Source: Pseudocolwellia sp048296855
GTDB lineage: Bacteria; Pseudomonadota; Gammaproteobacteria; Enterobacterales; Alteromonadaceae
DNA: 64,000 nucleotides
Direction: 5' to 3' (one strand)
NCBI GenBank assembly: GCA_048296855.1
Contig: CP182631.1
The notes under the pieces were generated by a model. It was not told the DNA's origin. It made no database searches and saw only the letters and a list, made by a program, of their open reading frames with translations. The translations under genes and the position numbers were made by a program. Of this stretch, positions 36,825 through 46,095 are shown one piece after another; the first letter of the stretch is position 1; each line of letters opens with the position of its first letter.

Positions 36825-36838
36825 GCTTGTACAGGGTT

Positions 36839-39061
36839 TTACGTTTTTTGAATTTCAAATATTACCGTTGATAAAGGAGGTATAGAAACCTCTATATAAT
36901 GATCTCTGCCATTATATTTCCCCACTTGAGATTCAATAATAGGAGTGTTCTTTACATTACTACCACCATAAATAACGTTATCTGAGTTTAAACGTTCAAT
37001 ATAGTGCCCTTTGTTTGGTACGCCTATTTTGTACCCCTCATAGGTTGAAGGAGTCATATTAACCATTACAAGTACTAGCGCTTCACCTTTTATGCTTTTA
37101 CGTAAATAAACGAGTATTGATTCTGAAGCGTTCTCTGAAATCACCCATTCAAAACCATTACCATCACAGTCTAATTCATGTAAAGCCGGTGTCGTTTTAT
37201 AAAGTGCATTCAAATCCCTTACTAAGGTTTGAACACCTTTATGTGGTTCATATTCAAGCAGATGCCAATCTAAACTTTGGTCGTGGTTCCACTCATCACG
37301 TTGTGCAAACTCACAGCCCATAAAGAGAAGTTTTTTACCTGGATGTGTCCACATAAAACCATAATATGCGCGTAAATTAGCAAATTTCTGCCAATCATCA
37401 CCTGGCATTTTTTGTAATAAAGAACCTTTACCATGAACCACTTCATCATGGCTTAACGGCAATATAAAGTTTTCACTAAAACCATAAACCAGTCCAAAAG
37501 TTAGCTCATTATGATGATGTTGACGATAAATGGGATCTCTTTCCATATACTTTAAAGTATCGTTCATCCAGCCCATGTTCCACTTAAAACCAAAACCTAA
37601 GCCGTTTTCACTTACTGGTTTTGAAACACCTGGCCAAGCGGTAGATTCTTCAGCCACCATCATAATGCCAGGGTAGTTAAAGTAAGCTCTACTATTTACT
37701 TGTCTCAATAATTCGATTGCTTCTAAATTTTCTCTACCACCATGAATATTAGGTACCCACTCATCAGCTTCTCGGCTGTAATCGAGATATAACATAGAAG
37801 CAACAGCATCCACTCTCAATCCATCAATATGGAATTGATCTAACCAATAAAGCGCATTACTAATAAGGTAACTAACAACTTCTGCTCGCCCATAATTGTA
37901 TATCAATGTTTTCCAATCAGGATGAAAGCCTTTACGTAAGTCTTCATGTTCGTAAAGACTACTTCCATCAAACTTTCCTAAACCATGCATATCTGTTGGA
38001 AAATGCCCTGGCACCCAATCAAGCAATACGGCAATATTTTGTTTATGACAACAATCAACAAAGTATTTAAAGTCTTCAGGTGAGCCAAATCGACAAGTAG
38101 GAGAAAACATTCCAATAGGTTGATACCCCCAAGAACCATCAAAAGGATATTCACTTACAGGCATCATTTGTATATGAGTAAATCCCATATAAGCAACGTA
38201 AGGTACTAATTGCTCCGCTAAATCTCGATAAGTTAAATATTCGTTATATTCACCACCAGTGCGTCGCCAAGAACCTAAATGAACTTCATAAATAGAAACA
38301 GGACCATGGTATTGATCAATATCCGTGGATCTTTTTTCCATCCACTCGTTATCTTTCCATTGATAAAGGCTTTTATTCACTGTTACCGAAGCATTCTGTG
38401 GTGCATGCTGCATTTGAAACGCATAAGGATCAGCTTTTAAAGGTAAAACTTCTCCAAATTTACCTACAATCTCATATTTATAATTAACATCGCCTTTAAC
38501 ACTTGGGATAAAAATATCCCATACTCCGCCACCGGGATGCTTGCGCATGACGTGACAACGGCCATCCCAAAAATTAAAGTCGCCCACCACTGAGACTCTT
38601 TTAGCATCAGGAGCCCATACGGCAAAATTAGTACCTTCTACACCATCAACTTCTTTAGAATGAGCCCCCATCCATCGATAAGCTTGCTCATGTGTCCCTT
38701 CACCAAATAAGTAAAGATCATCATTTTCGAGTAAAGAAGGAAAACGATAAGGGTCCTCTATTAGCAACTCAGATGATTCATAGGTCACTTTAAGTTGATA
38801 ATTCAAGCTATTTTCGGTGCTATCTATATAACCTTCAAATAAACCAGAATGCTCTATTATTGATAAAGAAAAAATTGTTTCTTGGCTAACTTTATTAATA
38901 ACATCAACAGCTAATGCAGTAGGCAAAAAACTTCTAATGATTAATCCACTTTTATCAGGATGACGATGTATTCCTAAAACAGAAAATACATCCTCGTGCT
39001 TACCTGAAACTAAGGCGTTAATTTCTTGTTGACTCAAAATACTCAACGCTTCTTTATTCAT
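36839..39061 (-). CDS. glgB: 1,4-alpha-glucan branching enzyme
   Basis: GH13 enzyme that makes alpha-1,6 branches in glycogen. The 740 residues hold an N-terminal domain (1-115), a CBM48 domain (about 120-215, FAVWAPDAKRVSVVGDFNFWDG) and the catalytic barrel with nucleophile D in HIDGLRVDAVASMLY, acid E in MMVAEESTAWP and the third aspartate in LPLSHDEVVHGK. Length and order match E. coli GlgB. It starts 19 bases after glgC. Confidence 0.96.
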   Translation of the reverse strand: MNKEALSILSQQEINALVSGKHEDVFSVLGIHRHPDKSGLIIRSFLPTALAVDVINKVSQETIFSLSIIEHSGLFEGYIDSTENSLNYQLKVTYESSELLIEDPYRFPSLLENDDLYLFGEGTHEQAYRWMGAHSKEVDGVEGTNFAVWAPDAKRVSVVGDFNFWDGRCHVMRKHPGGGVWDIFIPSVKGDVNYKYEIVGKFGEVLPLKADPYAFQMQHAPQNASVTVNKSLYQWKDNEWMEKRSTDIDQYHGPVSIYEVHLGSWRRTGGEYNEYLTYRDLAEQLVPYVAYMGFTHIQMMPVSEYPFDGSWGYQPIGMFSPTCRFGSPEDFKYFVDCCHKQNIAVLLDWVPGHFPTDMHGLGKFDGSSLYEHEDLRKGFHPDWKTLIYNYGRAEVVSYLISNALYWLDQFHIDGLRVDAVASMLYLDYSREADEWVPNIHGGRENLEAIELLRQVNSRAYFNYPGIMMVAEESTAWPGVSKPVSENGLGFGFKWNMGWMNDTLKYMERDPIYRQHHHNELTFGLVYGFSENFILPLSHDEVVHGKGSLLQKMPGDDWQKFANLRAYYGFMWTHPGKKLLFMGCEFAQRDEWNHDQSLDWHLLEYEPHKGVQTLVRDLNALYKTTPALHELDCDGNGFEWVISENASESILVYLRKSIKGEALVLVMVNMTPSTYEGYKIGVPNKGHYIERLNSDNVIYGGSNVKNTPIIESQVGKYNGRDHYIEVSIPPLSTVIFEIQKT

Positions 39062-39080
39062 TTAGCTTACCTCTGATGTG

Positions 39081-40346
39081 TTAATCATGACTTATTGCTG
39101 CGATCATATCTCGTGTTACTAATACAACACCTTTTGCTGTTACCCTAAGGCCATTTGCTCTATCAGCATCATGATCAATACCAATTTCCATACCATCAGG
39201 AATAACACAACTTCTATCAATAATCGCTTTTGAAATTTTACAATTTCGTCCAATAATAGCGCCAGGTAAAATAACCGCGTCTTTGATTTCGCAGAAAGAA
39301 TTAATTCTTACTTTTGAAAATAACAATGACCTTTTAACCGTTGAGCCCGACACAATAACACCACCAGAAACGGTTGAATCAACAGCCATTCCTCTTCTAC
39401 CATCTTCATCAAAAACGAATTTAGCTGGGGCTGTTTGCTCTTGATAAGTCCAAATAGGCCAGCTTTCATCATACATATCAAGCTGAGGTTCAGGGCTGAC
39501 AAGTTCCATGTTAGCTTCCCAAAAAGAATCTAACGTACCAACATCGCGCCAATAAGGTTGTTTTTCGCCATTAGGATCACGAAATGGAAAGGCAAAAACC
39601 TTATGCGATTCAATAATTTTAGGAATAATATCGTTACCAAAATCTCCACTTGATGAATCTTGTGCTGCATCTTTTGCGAGTTCATCAAATAAAAACTGTG
39701 TATTAAAAACATAATTTCCCATCGAAGCTAAAGTCATCCCTGGCTTACCAGGCACTTCTGATGGATGTTCTGGTTTTTCATCAAAACGGCATACACGGCT
39801 ATTTTCATCAACCGTCATAACACCAAAAGATCCAGCAGCTTCTTCCACAGGCACTTCAACACAACACACGGTCATATCAGCGCCAGTTTCAACATGTTTA
39901 GCAAGCAACTCACCATAATCCATACGGTAAACATGATCGCCTGATAAGATCATGACATATTTAGGTAATTCGTGACGGATAATATCAATATTTTGAAAAA
40001 CAGCATCAGCCGTACCTGAGTACCAACCATCACCTTTTCGCTGTGATGCGGGAAGTATTTCTACTGATTCACCTAATTCTTTTTTAAAGTGTCCCCATGC
40101 TCGATTTACATGACGTATTAATGAATGGGATTTATATTGTGTTGCTATACCAACACGACGAATACCCGAATTAATACAATTTGATAAAGGAAAATCTATG
40201 ATACGGAATTTGCCACCAAAAAAAGTAGCTGGTTTTGCTCGCCAATCTGTAAGCTCATGCAGTCTTGAACCTCTCCCCCCTGCTAAAATTAATGCGTAAG
40301 TGTCTCGAGTTAAGTTACTAATATATCGATTTTCATATGTGGGCAT
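39081..40346 (-). CDS. glgC: glucose-1-phosphate adenylyltransferase
   Basis: Makes ADP-glucose from glucose-1-phosphate and ATP, the committed step of glycogen synthesis. The 421 residues show the nucleotide loop ALILAGGRGSRLHELTDWRAKPA, DFPLSNCINSGI, GTADAVFQNID, LSGDHVYRMDY, the glucose-1-phosphate site in FDEKPEHP and a C-terminal beta-helix with the allosteric region. An AGGAGG ribosome binding site is clear. CsrA, encoded in this window, represses glgC translation in E. coli; here glgC is internal to the operon. Confidence 0.96.
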   Translation of the reverse strand: MPTYENRYISNLTRDTYALILAGGRGSRLHELTDWRAKPATFFGGKFRIIDFPLSNCINSGIRRVGIATQYKSHSLIRHVNRAWGHFKKELGESVEILPASQRKGDGWYSGTADAVFQNIDIIRHELPKYVMILSGDHVYRMDYGELLAKHVETGADMTVCCVEVPVEEAAGSFGVMTVDENSRVCRFDEKPEHPSEVPGKPGMTLASMGNYVFNTQFLFDELAKDAAQDSSSGDFGNDIIPKIIESHKVFAFPFRDPNGEKQPYWRDVGTLDSFWEANMELVSPEPQLDMYDESWPIWTYQEQTAPAKFVFDEDGRRGMAVDSTVSGGVIVSGSTVKRSLLFSKVRINSFCEIKDAVILPGAIIGRNCKISKAIIDRSCVIPDGMEIGIDHDADRANGLRVTAKGVVLVTRDMIAAISHD

Positions 40347-40401
40347 AAAGCCTCCTTATATCGTATTAATTACCGTAAGCTATTTTTTTGTATTGTTATA
40401 T

Positions 40402-42864
40402 TTAAAGCTTCCAAATTTCATCTCGATACTGCTTGATCGTACGATCACTCGAAAATTTACCACTTCCCGTAGTATTGATGATACTCATTTGAGTCCATTT
40501 TTCCTTGTTCTTAAAAACACAATCTACTTGACGTTGAGCTTCATAGTAAGAATCAAAATCGTAAGCGGTTAACCACATATCGTCGTGACTACGGATTGAA
40601 TTGATAATTGAATCGAATATGCCAGGTTCAAATAAATTGAAATGTCCGCTCTCTAGTAGCTTCATAACAGCAGACAAATGAGGTGAGTTATTAATAATTT
40701 CGTTAGGATTATAGTTAGCTCGTATATCTTTTATTTCATGTGTTTGAGCACCAAATAAAAAAAAGTTTTCTTCGCCAACTTCTTCTCTTATTTCAATATT
40801 TGCGCCATCAAGCGTTCCTATAGTTAATGCGCCATTCATCATAAACTTCATGTTTCCGGTGCCAGAGGCTTCTTTGCCTGCGGTAGATATTTGCTCAGAC
40901 AAATCAGTCGCTGGGCAAATAACTTCCATTGCCGTAACATTGTAATTAGGAATAAAAGCCACTCTTAAATATTGCGATACTTTAGGGTCTAAATTAATTG
41001 TGTCTGCAACATTATTAATTAATTTAATAATTTGCTTCGCCATAACATACCCCGGCGCAGCCTTTCCACCAATAAGTACGCATCTAGGCGCTAAGTGTTC
41101 TGTATCACCATTTCTTATTTGTTCATATAAACCAATAACATGTAAAACATTCAAAAGCTGACGTTTGTATTCATGTATGCGCTTTACTTGAACATCAAAC
41201 ATCATATTTACATCAAATTTAACACCTGTATTTTTTTCAACAAATTCAACCAGCGCTTGTTTATTTTGAGTTTTACATGCTTGCCATTGCTGCTGAAAAG
41301 CCTCATCACTTGCATATTGTTTAAGTTGCTTTATATGTGAAAAGTCAGCTACCCAATCTTCACGTATTTTACTACTAATAAGCGCTGATAACGGTTTATT
41401 ACAATGAGACAACCAACGTCTCGGTGTTACACCGTTAGTTTTATTATTAAATTTTTCAGGCCATAATTGATAAAATTGATTGAATAAGCCTTCTTTTAAT
41501 AATTGCGTATGTAAAGCAGCCACACCATTAACTGAATAACTACCCACAATAGCTAAATGCGCCATTCTTATTTGAGGTTCGTGGCCTTCTTCAATGAGTG
41601 ATAAAGAACGTTGCTTATCCATATCACCCGGCCAAGAAACGGCAACGTACTGTAAAAAACGTGCATTAATTTCATAAATAATTTCTAAAATGCGAGGAAG
41701 CAAATTTTCAAATATTCGAACGGGCCACTTTTCCAAAGCTTCAGGTAACAAAGTATGATTAGTGTACGCCATGGTATTCGATGTAATATGCCAAGCTTTG
41801 TCCCATGATAATGAATAGTCATCCATTAATATGCGCATAAGCTCTGCCACAGCAATACTTGGATGTGTGTCGTTCAGTTGAAATGATTGCTTATCAATAA
41901 ATTGCTCAAAACTATCACCAAACAATTCAACATAATTATTTACGGTATCTTGCAATGAAGCCGAAGACAGGAAGTACTGTTGACGTAACCTTAATTCTTT
42001 ACCATTTTCGCTGGTATCATTAGGGTAAAGCACCATGCTAATTTGTTCAGCTAAGTTTTTTGTTGCAACCGCTTCTGTATAACCTCCAGCATTAAATTCA
42101 TCTAAATCGAATTCGTCTGTTGCTTCAGATTTCCATAACCTTAATGTATTTACTATGCCATTTTTATAACCAGGGATAGGCATATCATAAGGTACAGCTA
42201 GCACGTCATGGGTGTTATTCCATTGTCGAAGTTGATTACCGTTACGTTCAGTAATCACATCAACTTGCCCAAAAAATTTAACTCTAATAGCCTTATCTGG
42301 AACAGCAATTTCCCATGGGTTACCTTCTCGTAGCCAACTATCAGGATGCTCTACTTGCTCTCCATTTTTAATTTGTTGGTTAAACATGCCGTACTCGTAA
42401 CGAATACCATAACCAATAACAGGTAAAGTTAAACTTGCACAACTATCTAAAAAGCATGCTGCAAGGCGACCTAAACCGCCATTTCCTAAACCTGCGTCGT
42501 GCTCTGCCGTTTCAACTTCTTCTAACGCACAGCAATAACCTTTTAACGACTCCCGTACCGTCTCATCTAAGTCAAGATTAAGTACGGTATTGTTTAGGGT
42601 TCGCCCCATAAGAAACTCTAATGATAAATAGGCAACTGAACGTTCTTCAACTCTGTTAGCTCGAGTTTCTCGCCATTGAGCAACTAATCTATCTCTAATC
42701 GTTATTGCTAAAGCATTGTATAAATAAAGGTGAGAATCATTAACCTTGTCTCGACCTAGAGTAAAATAAAAATGTCGAGATAAGTCATCAGCAAAAGTGT
42801 TGTTGTCCATTAAAACACTGTCATCTAACGACGTTATTTGGCAAAAATCATCTGTGTTATTCAC
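40402..42864 (-). CDS. glgP: glycogen/alpha-glucan phosphorylase
   Basis: Releases glucose-1-phosphate from glycogen chain ends. The pyridoxal phosphate lysine lies in EASGTGNMKFMMNGALTIGTLDG; other family motifs are LGNGGLGRLAACFLDS, FQLNDTHPSIAVAELMR and KRIHEYKRQLLN. Three starts are possible: ATG at 42888, GTG at 42864 and ATG at 42810. The GTG is chosen because AAGGGA lies ten bases upstream, the length (820 residues) equals the family norm, and its GTGAATAA overlap with the glgX stop couples the two genes. Confidence 0.93.
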   Translation of the reverse strand: MNNTDDFCQITSLDDSVLMDNNTFADDLSRHFYFTLGRDKVNDSHLYLYNALAITIRDRLVAQWRETRANRVEERSVAYLSLEFLMGRTLNNTVLNLDLDETVRESLKGYCCALEEVETAEHDAGLGNGGLGRLAACFLDSCASLTLPVIGYGIRYEYGMFNQQIKNGEQVEHPDSWLREGNPWEIAVPDKAIRVKFFGQVDVITERNGNQLRQWNNTHDVLAVPYDMPIPGYKNGIVNTLRLWKSEATDEFDLDEFNAGGYTEAVATKNLAEQISMVLYPNDTSENGKELRLRQQYFLSSASLQDTVNNYVELFGDSFEQFIDKQSFQLNDTHPSIAVAELMRILMDDYSLSWDKAWHITSNTMAYTNHTLLPEALEKWPVRIFENLLPRILEIIYEINARFLQYVAVSWPGDMDKQRSLSLIEEGHEPQIRMAHLAIVGSYSVNGVAALHTQLLKEGLFNQFYQLWPEKFNNKTNGVTPRRWLSHCNKPLSALISSKIREDWVADFSHIKQLKQYASDEAFQQQWQACKTQNKQALVEFVEKNTGVKFDVNMMFDVQVKRIHEYKRQLLNVLHVIGLYEQIRNGDTEHLAPRCVLIGGKAAPGYVMAKQIIKLINNVADTINLDPKVSQYLRVAFIPNYNVTAMEVICPATDLSEQISTAGKEASGTGNMKFMMNGALTIGTLDGANIEIREEVGEENFFLFGAQTHEIKDIRANYNPNEIINNSPHLSAVMKLLESGHFNLFEPGIFDSIINSIRSHDDMWLTAYDFDSYYEAQRQVDCVFKNKEKWTQMSIINTTGSGKFSSDRTIKQYRDEIWKL

Positions 42865-44959
42865 TAGGCTCAGATCCCTTATTCTCATTAGACAAAACAA
42901 TTGTTGTACGTGGTTGAAGTGTTATTGCTCTTTGCGCTGGTAATTTAGGAATTTCGTTGTTTATTGCACTTGACGAGGTGTCTACCATCACATCCCAATA
43001 TTCAACGTTATTTATTTCAGGTAAAACAAACTCAACAGGCTCTGCGCCGGCATGAAATATACAAAATACAGATGATGCATTATCTGTTTTTCCTTGAACT
43101 AAATAGCCAACAGTAGACGCATGGTGAGAGTGCCAGTTTTCTTTATGCATAATATTACCTGAACAGTGATACCAAGTAATATCCACATCAGATTTAGGAT
43201 CATCTTTATGAATAAATCGATGATAAGCCAACATAGGGAAACGCTTTCTTAATTCAGACAAACGCGCTAACAAAGCGGACAATTCGCTAGCATATAAAGC
43301 ATCCTCTTGCCAATTTAGCCAATTAATTTCGTTGTCTTGGCAATAAGCATTATTATTACCTTGTTGGGTACGCCCTATTTCATCGCCAGCTAATACCATA
43401 GGCACGCCTTGCGACAGCATAATCGTAGACAACATGTTTTTAATTTGCTTTAAGCGTAATGCAAGTATTTCAGCATTATCAGTAGTGCCTTCTACGCCGT
43501 AATTTTTAGACAAGTTTTCAGAATGACCATCACGGTTTTCTTCGCCGTTGCGTTCATTATGTCGCTGCTCATAACTCACTAAATCATGCAATGTGTAACC
43601 ATCATGGCTCGTTAAAAAATTAATGCTTGCATAAGGTTGACGTCCATGATGTTCAAAAACATCGCTCGAACCATGAATTCTTCGTGCAAATTCAGGTAAG
43701 AGGCCTTTATCACCACGCCAAAAGCGTCTTATAGAATCTCTGTATTTATCATTCCACTCTGACCAAGGTGCTGGAAATCCACCTAACTGATATCCACCAG
43801 GACCAATATCCCAAGGTTCAGCAATAACTTTTACGGTGTTAAGTAATGGGTCTTGTAAAATTGCATCTAAGAAACCACTGTTTTTATCAAAACCATGAGG
43901 TTCACGGCCTAAAATAGTCGCTAAATCAAACCTGAAACCGTCAACCCCCATCACTTCAACCCAGTAACGTAAACTATCCATGACCATTTGGAGCACTCTT
44001 GGGTGGCTTAAGTTCACCGTATTACCACAACCTGTATCATTAATGTAATAACGAGGTTCAGATGGATTTAATCGATAATAAGAGGCGTTATCTATTCCTC
44101 TAAAGCTCAGTGTTGGGCCTAAAGCATTACCTTCTGCGGTGTGGTTATATACAACATCTATTAATACTTCAAAACCAGCTTGATGCAATTCATCAACCAT
44201 GCGTTGAAATTCAAAAACTTGGTCGGTACTTAAATAATCTGAATGAGGAACAAAAAATGAAATACTGTTATATCCCCAATAATTACTCAGATCTTTATCA
44301 TGTAAAAACTTTTCAGAAAGAAATTGCTGTACAGGTAATAACTCAATGGTTGTAATACCAATAGCACGATAGTGTGCAATCATTGATGGGTGACTAATAC
44401 CTAAAAAAGAACCTTGTAATTCAGGAGGAACTTTTGAATTTAACTGTGTAAGGCCTTTAACATGCCCTTCATATATCACAGTATTTTGCCATGAAACAGG
44501 CACACGTTGTATTTGAGGTTTTGTAGGATCTATCACTACTGATTTAAGCATAACATCAGCATTGTCCCTGTCATCAAACGACAGATCTAGGTCAGGAGAA
44601 TCCGCTTTATAGCCTAAATGACGATCAGACCAAGTAAACTTGCCTTTCAACGCTCTAGCGTAAGGGTCTAATAATAATTTATGATGGTTGAAACGGTGTC
44701 CCGCTTCAGGGTGATAAGCTCCATACACACGGTATCCATAAACTAATCCGGCTTTTGCACCTTTTAAGTAACCATGCCAAACATGATGTTCACAAGAAGG
44801 TAAAACGAATCGCATTAACTCTTGATGACCCAACTCATCAAAAACACACAATTCAACTTTTTCAGCATTAGCTGAAAAAAGAGAGAAGTTCACACCTGAA
44901 TCATTAACTGACGTACCTAATGGGTAGGCACGACCAGACTCCATACTATATTGTTCCAT
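42857..44959 (-). CDS. glgX: glycogen debranching enzyme
   Basis: GH13 isoamylase-type enzyme that removes short alpha-1,6 branches left by GlgP. An N-terminal CBM48 domain (about 10-110, VNFSLFSANAEKVELCVFD) precedes the barrel with VYNHTAEG, nucleophile D in VDGFRFDLATILGRE, acid E in KVIAEPWDIGPGGYQLG and FLTSHDGYTLHDLVSY. The 700 residues exceed E. coli GlgX (657). An AGGTGATT ribosome binding site lies before the ATG. It is first of the tightly packed glgXPCB run. Confidence 0.95.
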   Translation of the reverse strand: MEQYSMESGRAYPLGTSVNDSGVNFSLFSANAEKVELCVFDELGHQELMRFVLPSCEHHVWHGYLKGAKAGLVYGYRVYGAYHPEAGHRFNHHKLLLDPYARALKGKFTWSDRHLGYKADSPDLDLSFDDRDNADVMLKSVVIDPTKPQIQRVPVSWQNTVIYEGHVKGLTQLNSKVPPELQGSFLGISHPSMIAHYRAIGITTIELLPVQQFLSEKFLHDKDLSNYWGYNSISFFVPHSDYLSTDQVFEFQRMVDELHQAGFEVLIDVVYNHTAEGNALGPTLSFRGIDNASYYRLNPSEPRYYINDTGCGNTVNLSHPRVLQMVMDSLRYWVEVMGVDGFRFDLATILGREPHGFDKNSGFLDAILQDPLLNTVKVIAEPWDIGPGGYQLGGFPAPWSEWNDKYRDSIRRFWRGDKGLLPEFARRIHGSSDVFEHHGRQPYASINFLTSHDGYTLHDLVSYEQRHNERNGEENRDGHSENLSKNYGVEGTTDNAEILALRLKQIKNMLSTIMLSQGVPMVLAGDEIGRTQQGNNNAYCQDNEINWLNWQEDALYASELSALLARLSELRKRFPMLAYHRFIHKDDPKSDVDITWYHCSGNIMHKENWHSHHASTVGYLVQGKTDNASSVFCIFHAGAEPVEFVLPEINNVEYWDVMVDTSSSAINNEIPKLPAQRAITLQPRTTIVLSNENKGSEPSE

Positions 44960-45222
44960 TAATCACCTTTATTCTTTTTACTTAAAACAAAACGACTACA
45001 CAACACGAAGGTAATTAATATTAACATGGTTAAATTCAACCAATGTCTTCTCTAAACCATATACCTATTACAAAACAGCTACAAATTAAAAATACATTAA
45101 AAACGTTTTATGTCTAAAAACTTTTTCTTATATAAATATGAGGAATAACAAAGGTAGTTGTTACCGATCAAACAAAGGCAACAACACACCAAAATAACCA
45201 GTTGATTTATAATGAAGTTATA

Positions 45223-45519
45223 CTATGGGCGTGTTGATACAACACTATCTTCTGAACCAAATGAATTAGGTATATATTGATCCGCTTGATAATCATTTTC
45301 CCACTCAGCACCATTTAATAAATACTTAAATTGGAACTGACCGTCTTTAGGTAGCCTAACTTTTGTACGAAATGCTTTTTCTTTTTTACTAAATTTCATT
45401 TCAAGTGGTTGCCAATCAGTAAATTCTGCCACTAAAGCGACAGACTCAACGCCATCTCGACTAAACTCAAAGGTTATTTCTGCTTCATCTTTTGTTTTAA
45501 AAAACTTCTTAGTTAACAT
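45223..45519 (-). CDS. stand-alone CBM48 (isoamylase early-set) protein
   Basis: Protein of 98 residues that is little more than a CBM48/AMPK-beta-like glycogen-binding fold: VESVALVAEFTDWQPLEMKFSKKEKAFRTKVRLP, then FQFKYLLNGAEWENDYQAD. The tryptophans of the sugar-binding face are present; there is no catalytic domain. It lies 263 bases upstream of glgX on the same strand, so it belongs to the glycogen locus but may have a separate transcript. A role as a glycogen-targeting adaptor is inferred only. Confidence 0.82.
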   Translation of the reverse strand: MLTKKFFKTKDEAEITFEFSRDGVESVALVAEFTDWQPLEMKFSKKEKAFRTKVRLPKDGQFQFKYLLNGAEWENDYQADQYIPNSFGSEDSVVSTRP

Positions 45520-45977
45520 CTTTGTTCTCCATGCTTAATAAATAGTATTCACACCTTCTAACTATATTGTAATAATTTTATGACAATTCAATTACATTTA
45601 TTTGGTCTTATTTAAGCCAAAAGAGGTGTTTATAGCTTTTATAAAAATAGTTACTTGATGTGAAAAATAATGAATAGCCATAAAGCCGACTCTCCACTAT
45701 TCTATTTTATAGGCTTAAACGGATAAGCTTGCAAATATGATCTGTATAAAAAGCCTATAAGTGATAAAAAATCATCTATATTTTCTTTAATAATTAATAA
45801 ATTTGTAGCAATAGTTATTTTATTCATTTTTTCTGACACTTTGGTTTCTCAGTTTAATGTCGGTATATTCACCAACAATCAAGATAAAAATAAAACTAAC
45901 GATATCAAAGACTAGAAAAAAACACCTATAAAAAAGTAAATATATGTTGAAAAAAAAACAATAATAAATTAGCTTAA
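45520..45977. other. gene-free region between the glycogen locus and the TonB receptor
   Basis: About 460 AT-rich bases with no coding region; promoters for the CBM48 gene and part of the TonB-receptor promoter are expected here. Confidence 0.4.
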
Positions 45978-46060
45978 TGTAAGCGCTTCCAAATACAAAT
46001 ACCTAATATATAAAATTGAATTATTATTTAATTGTACAAAATAAAATGTAAGCGCTTACA
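45978..46060 (+). promoter_or_regulatory. two LacI-family operators before the TonB receptor gene
   Basis: TGTAAGCGCTTCCA (45978-45991) and the perfect palindrome TGTAAGCGCTTACA (46047-46060) are centred 69 bases apart, the second 36 bases before the ATG. The central CG in an AAGCGCTT core is characteristic of LacI-family sugar repressors. No LacI-type gene is present in the window. Confidence 0.7.
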
Positions 46061-46095
46061 AATTAAAGAAATGATTGCAAAATCTAGGGGAAATA

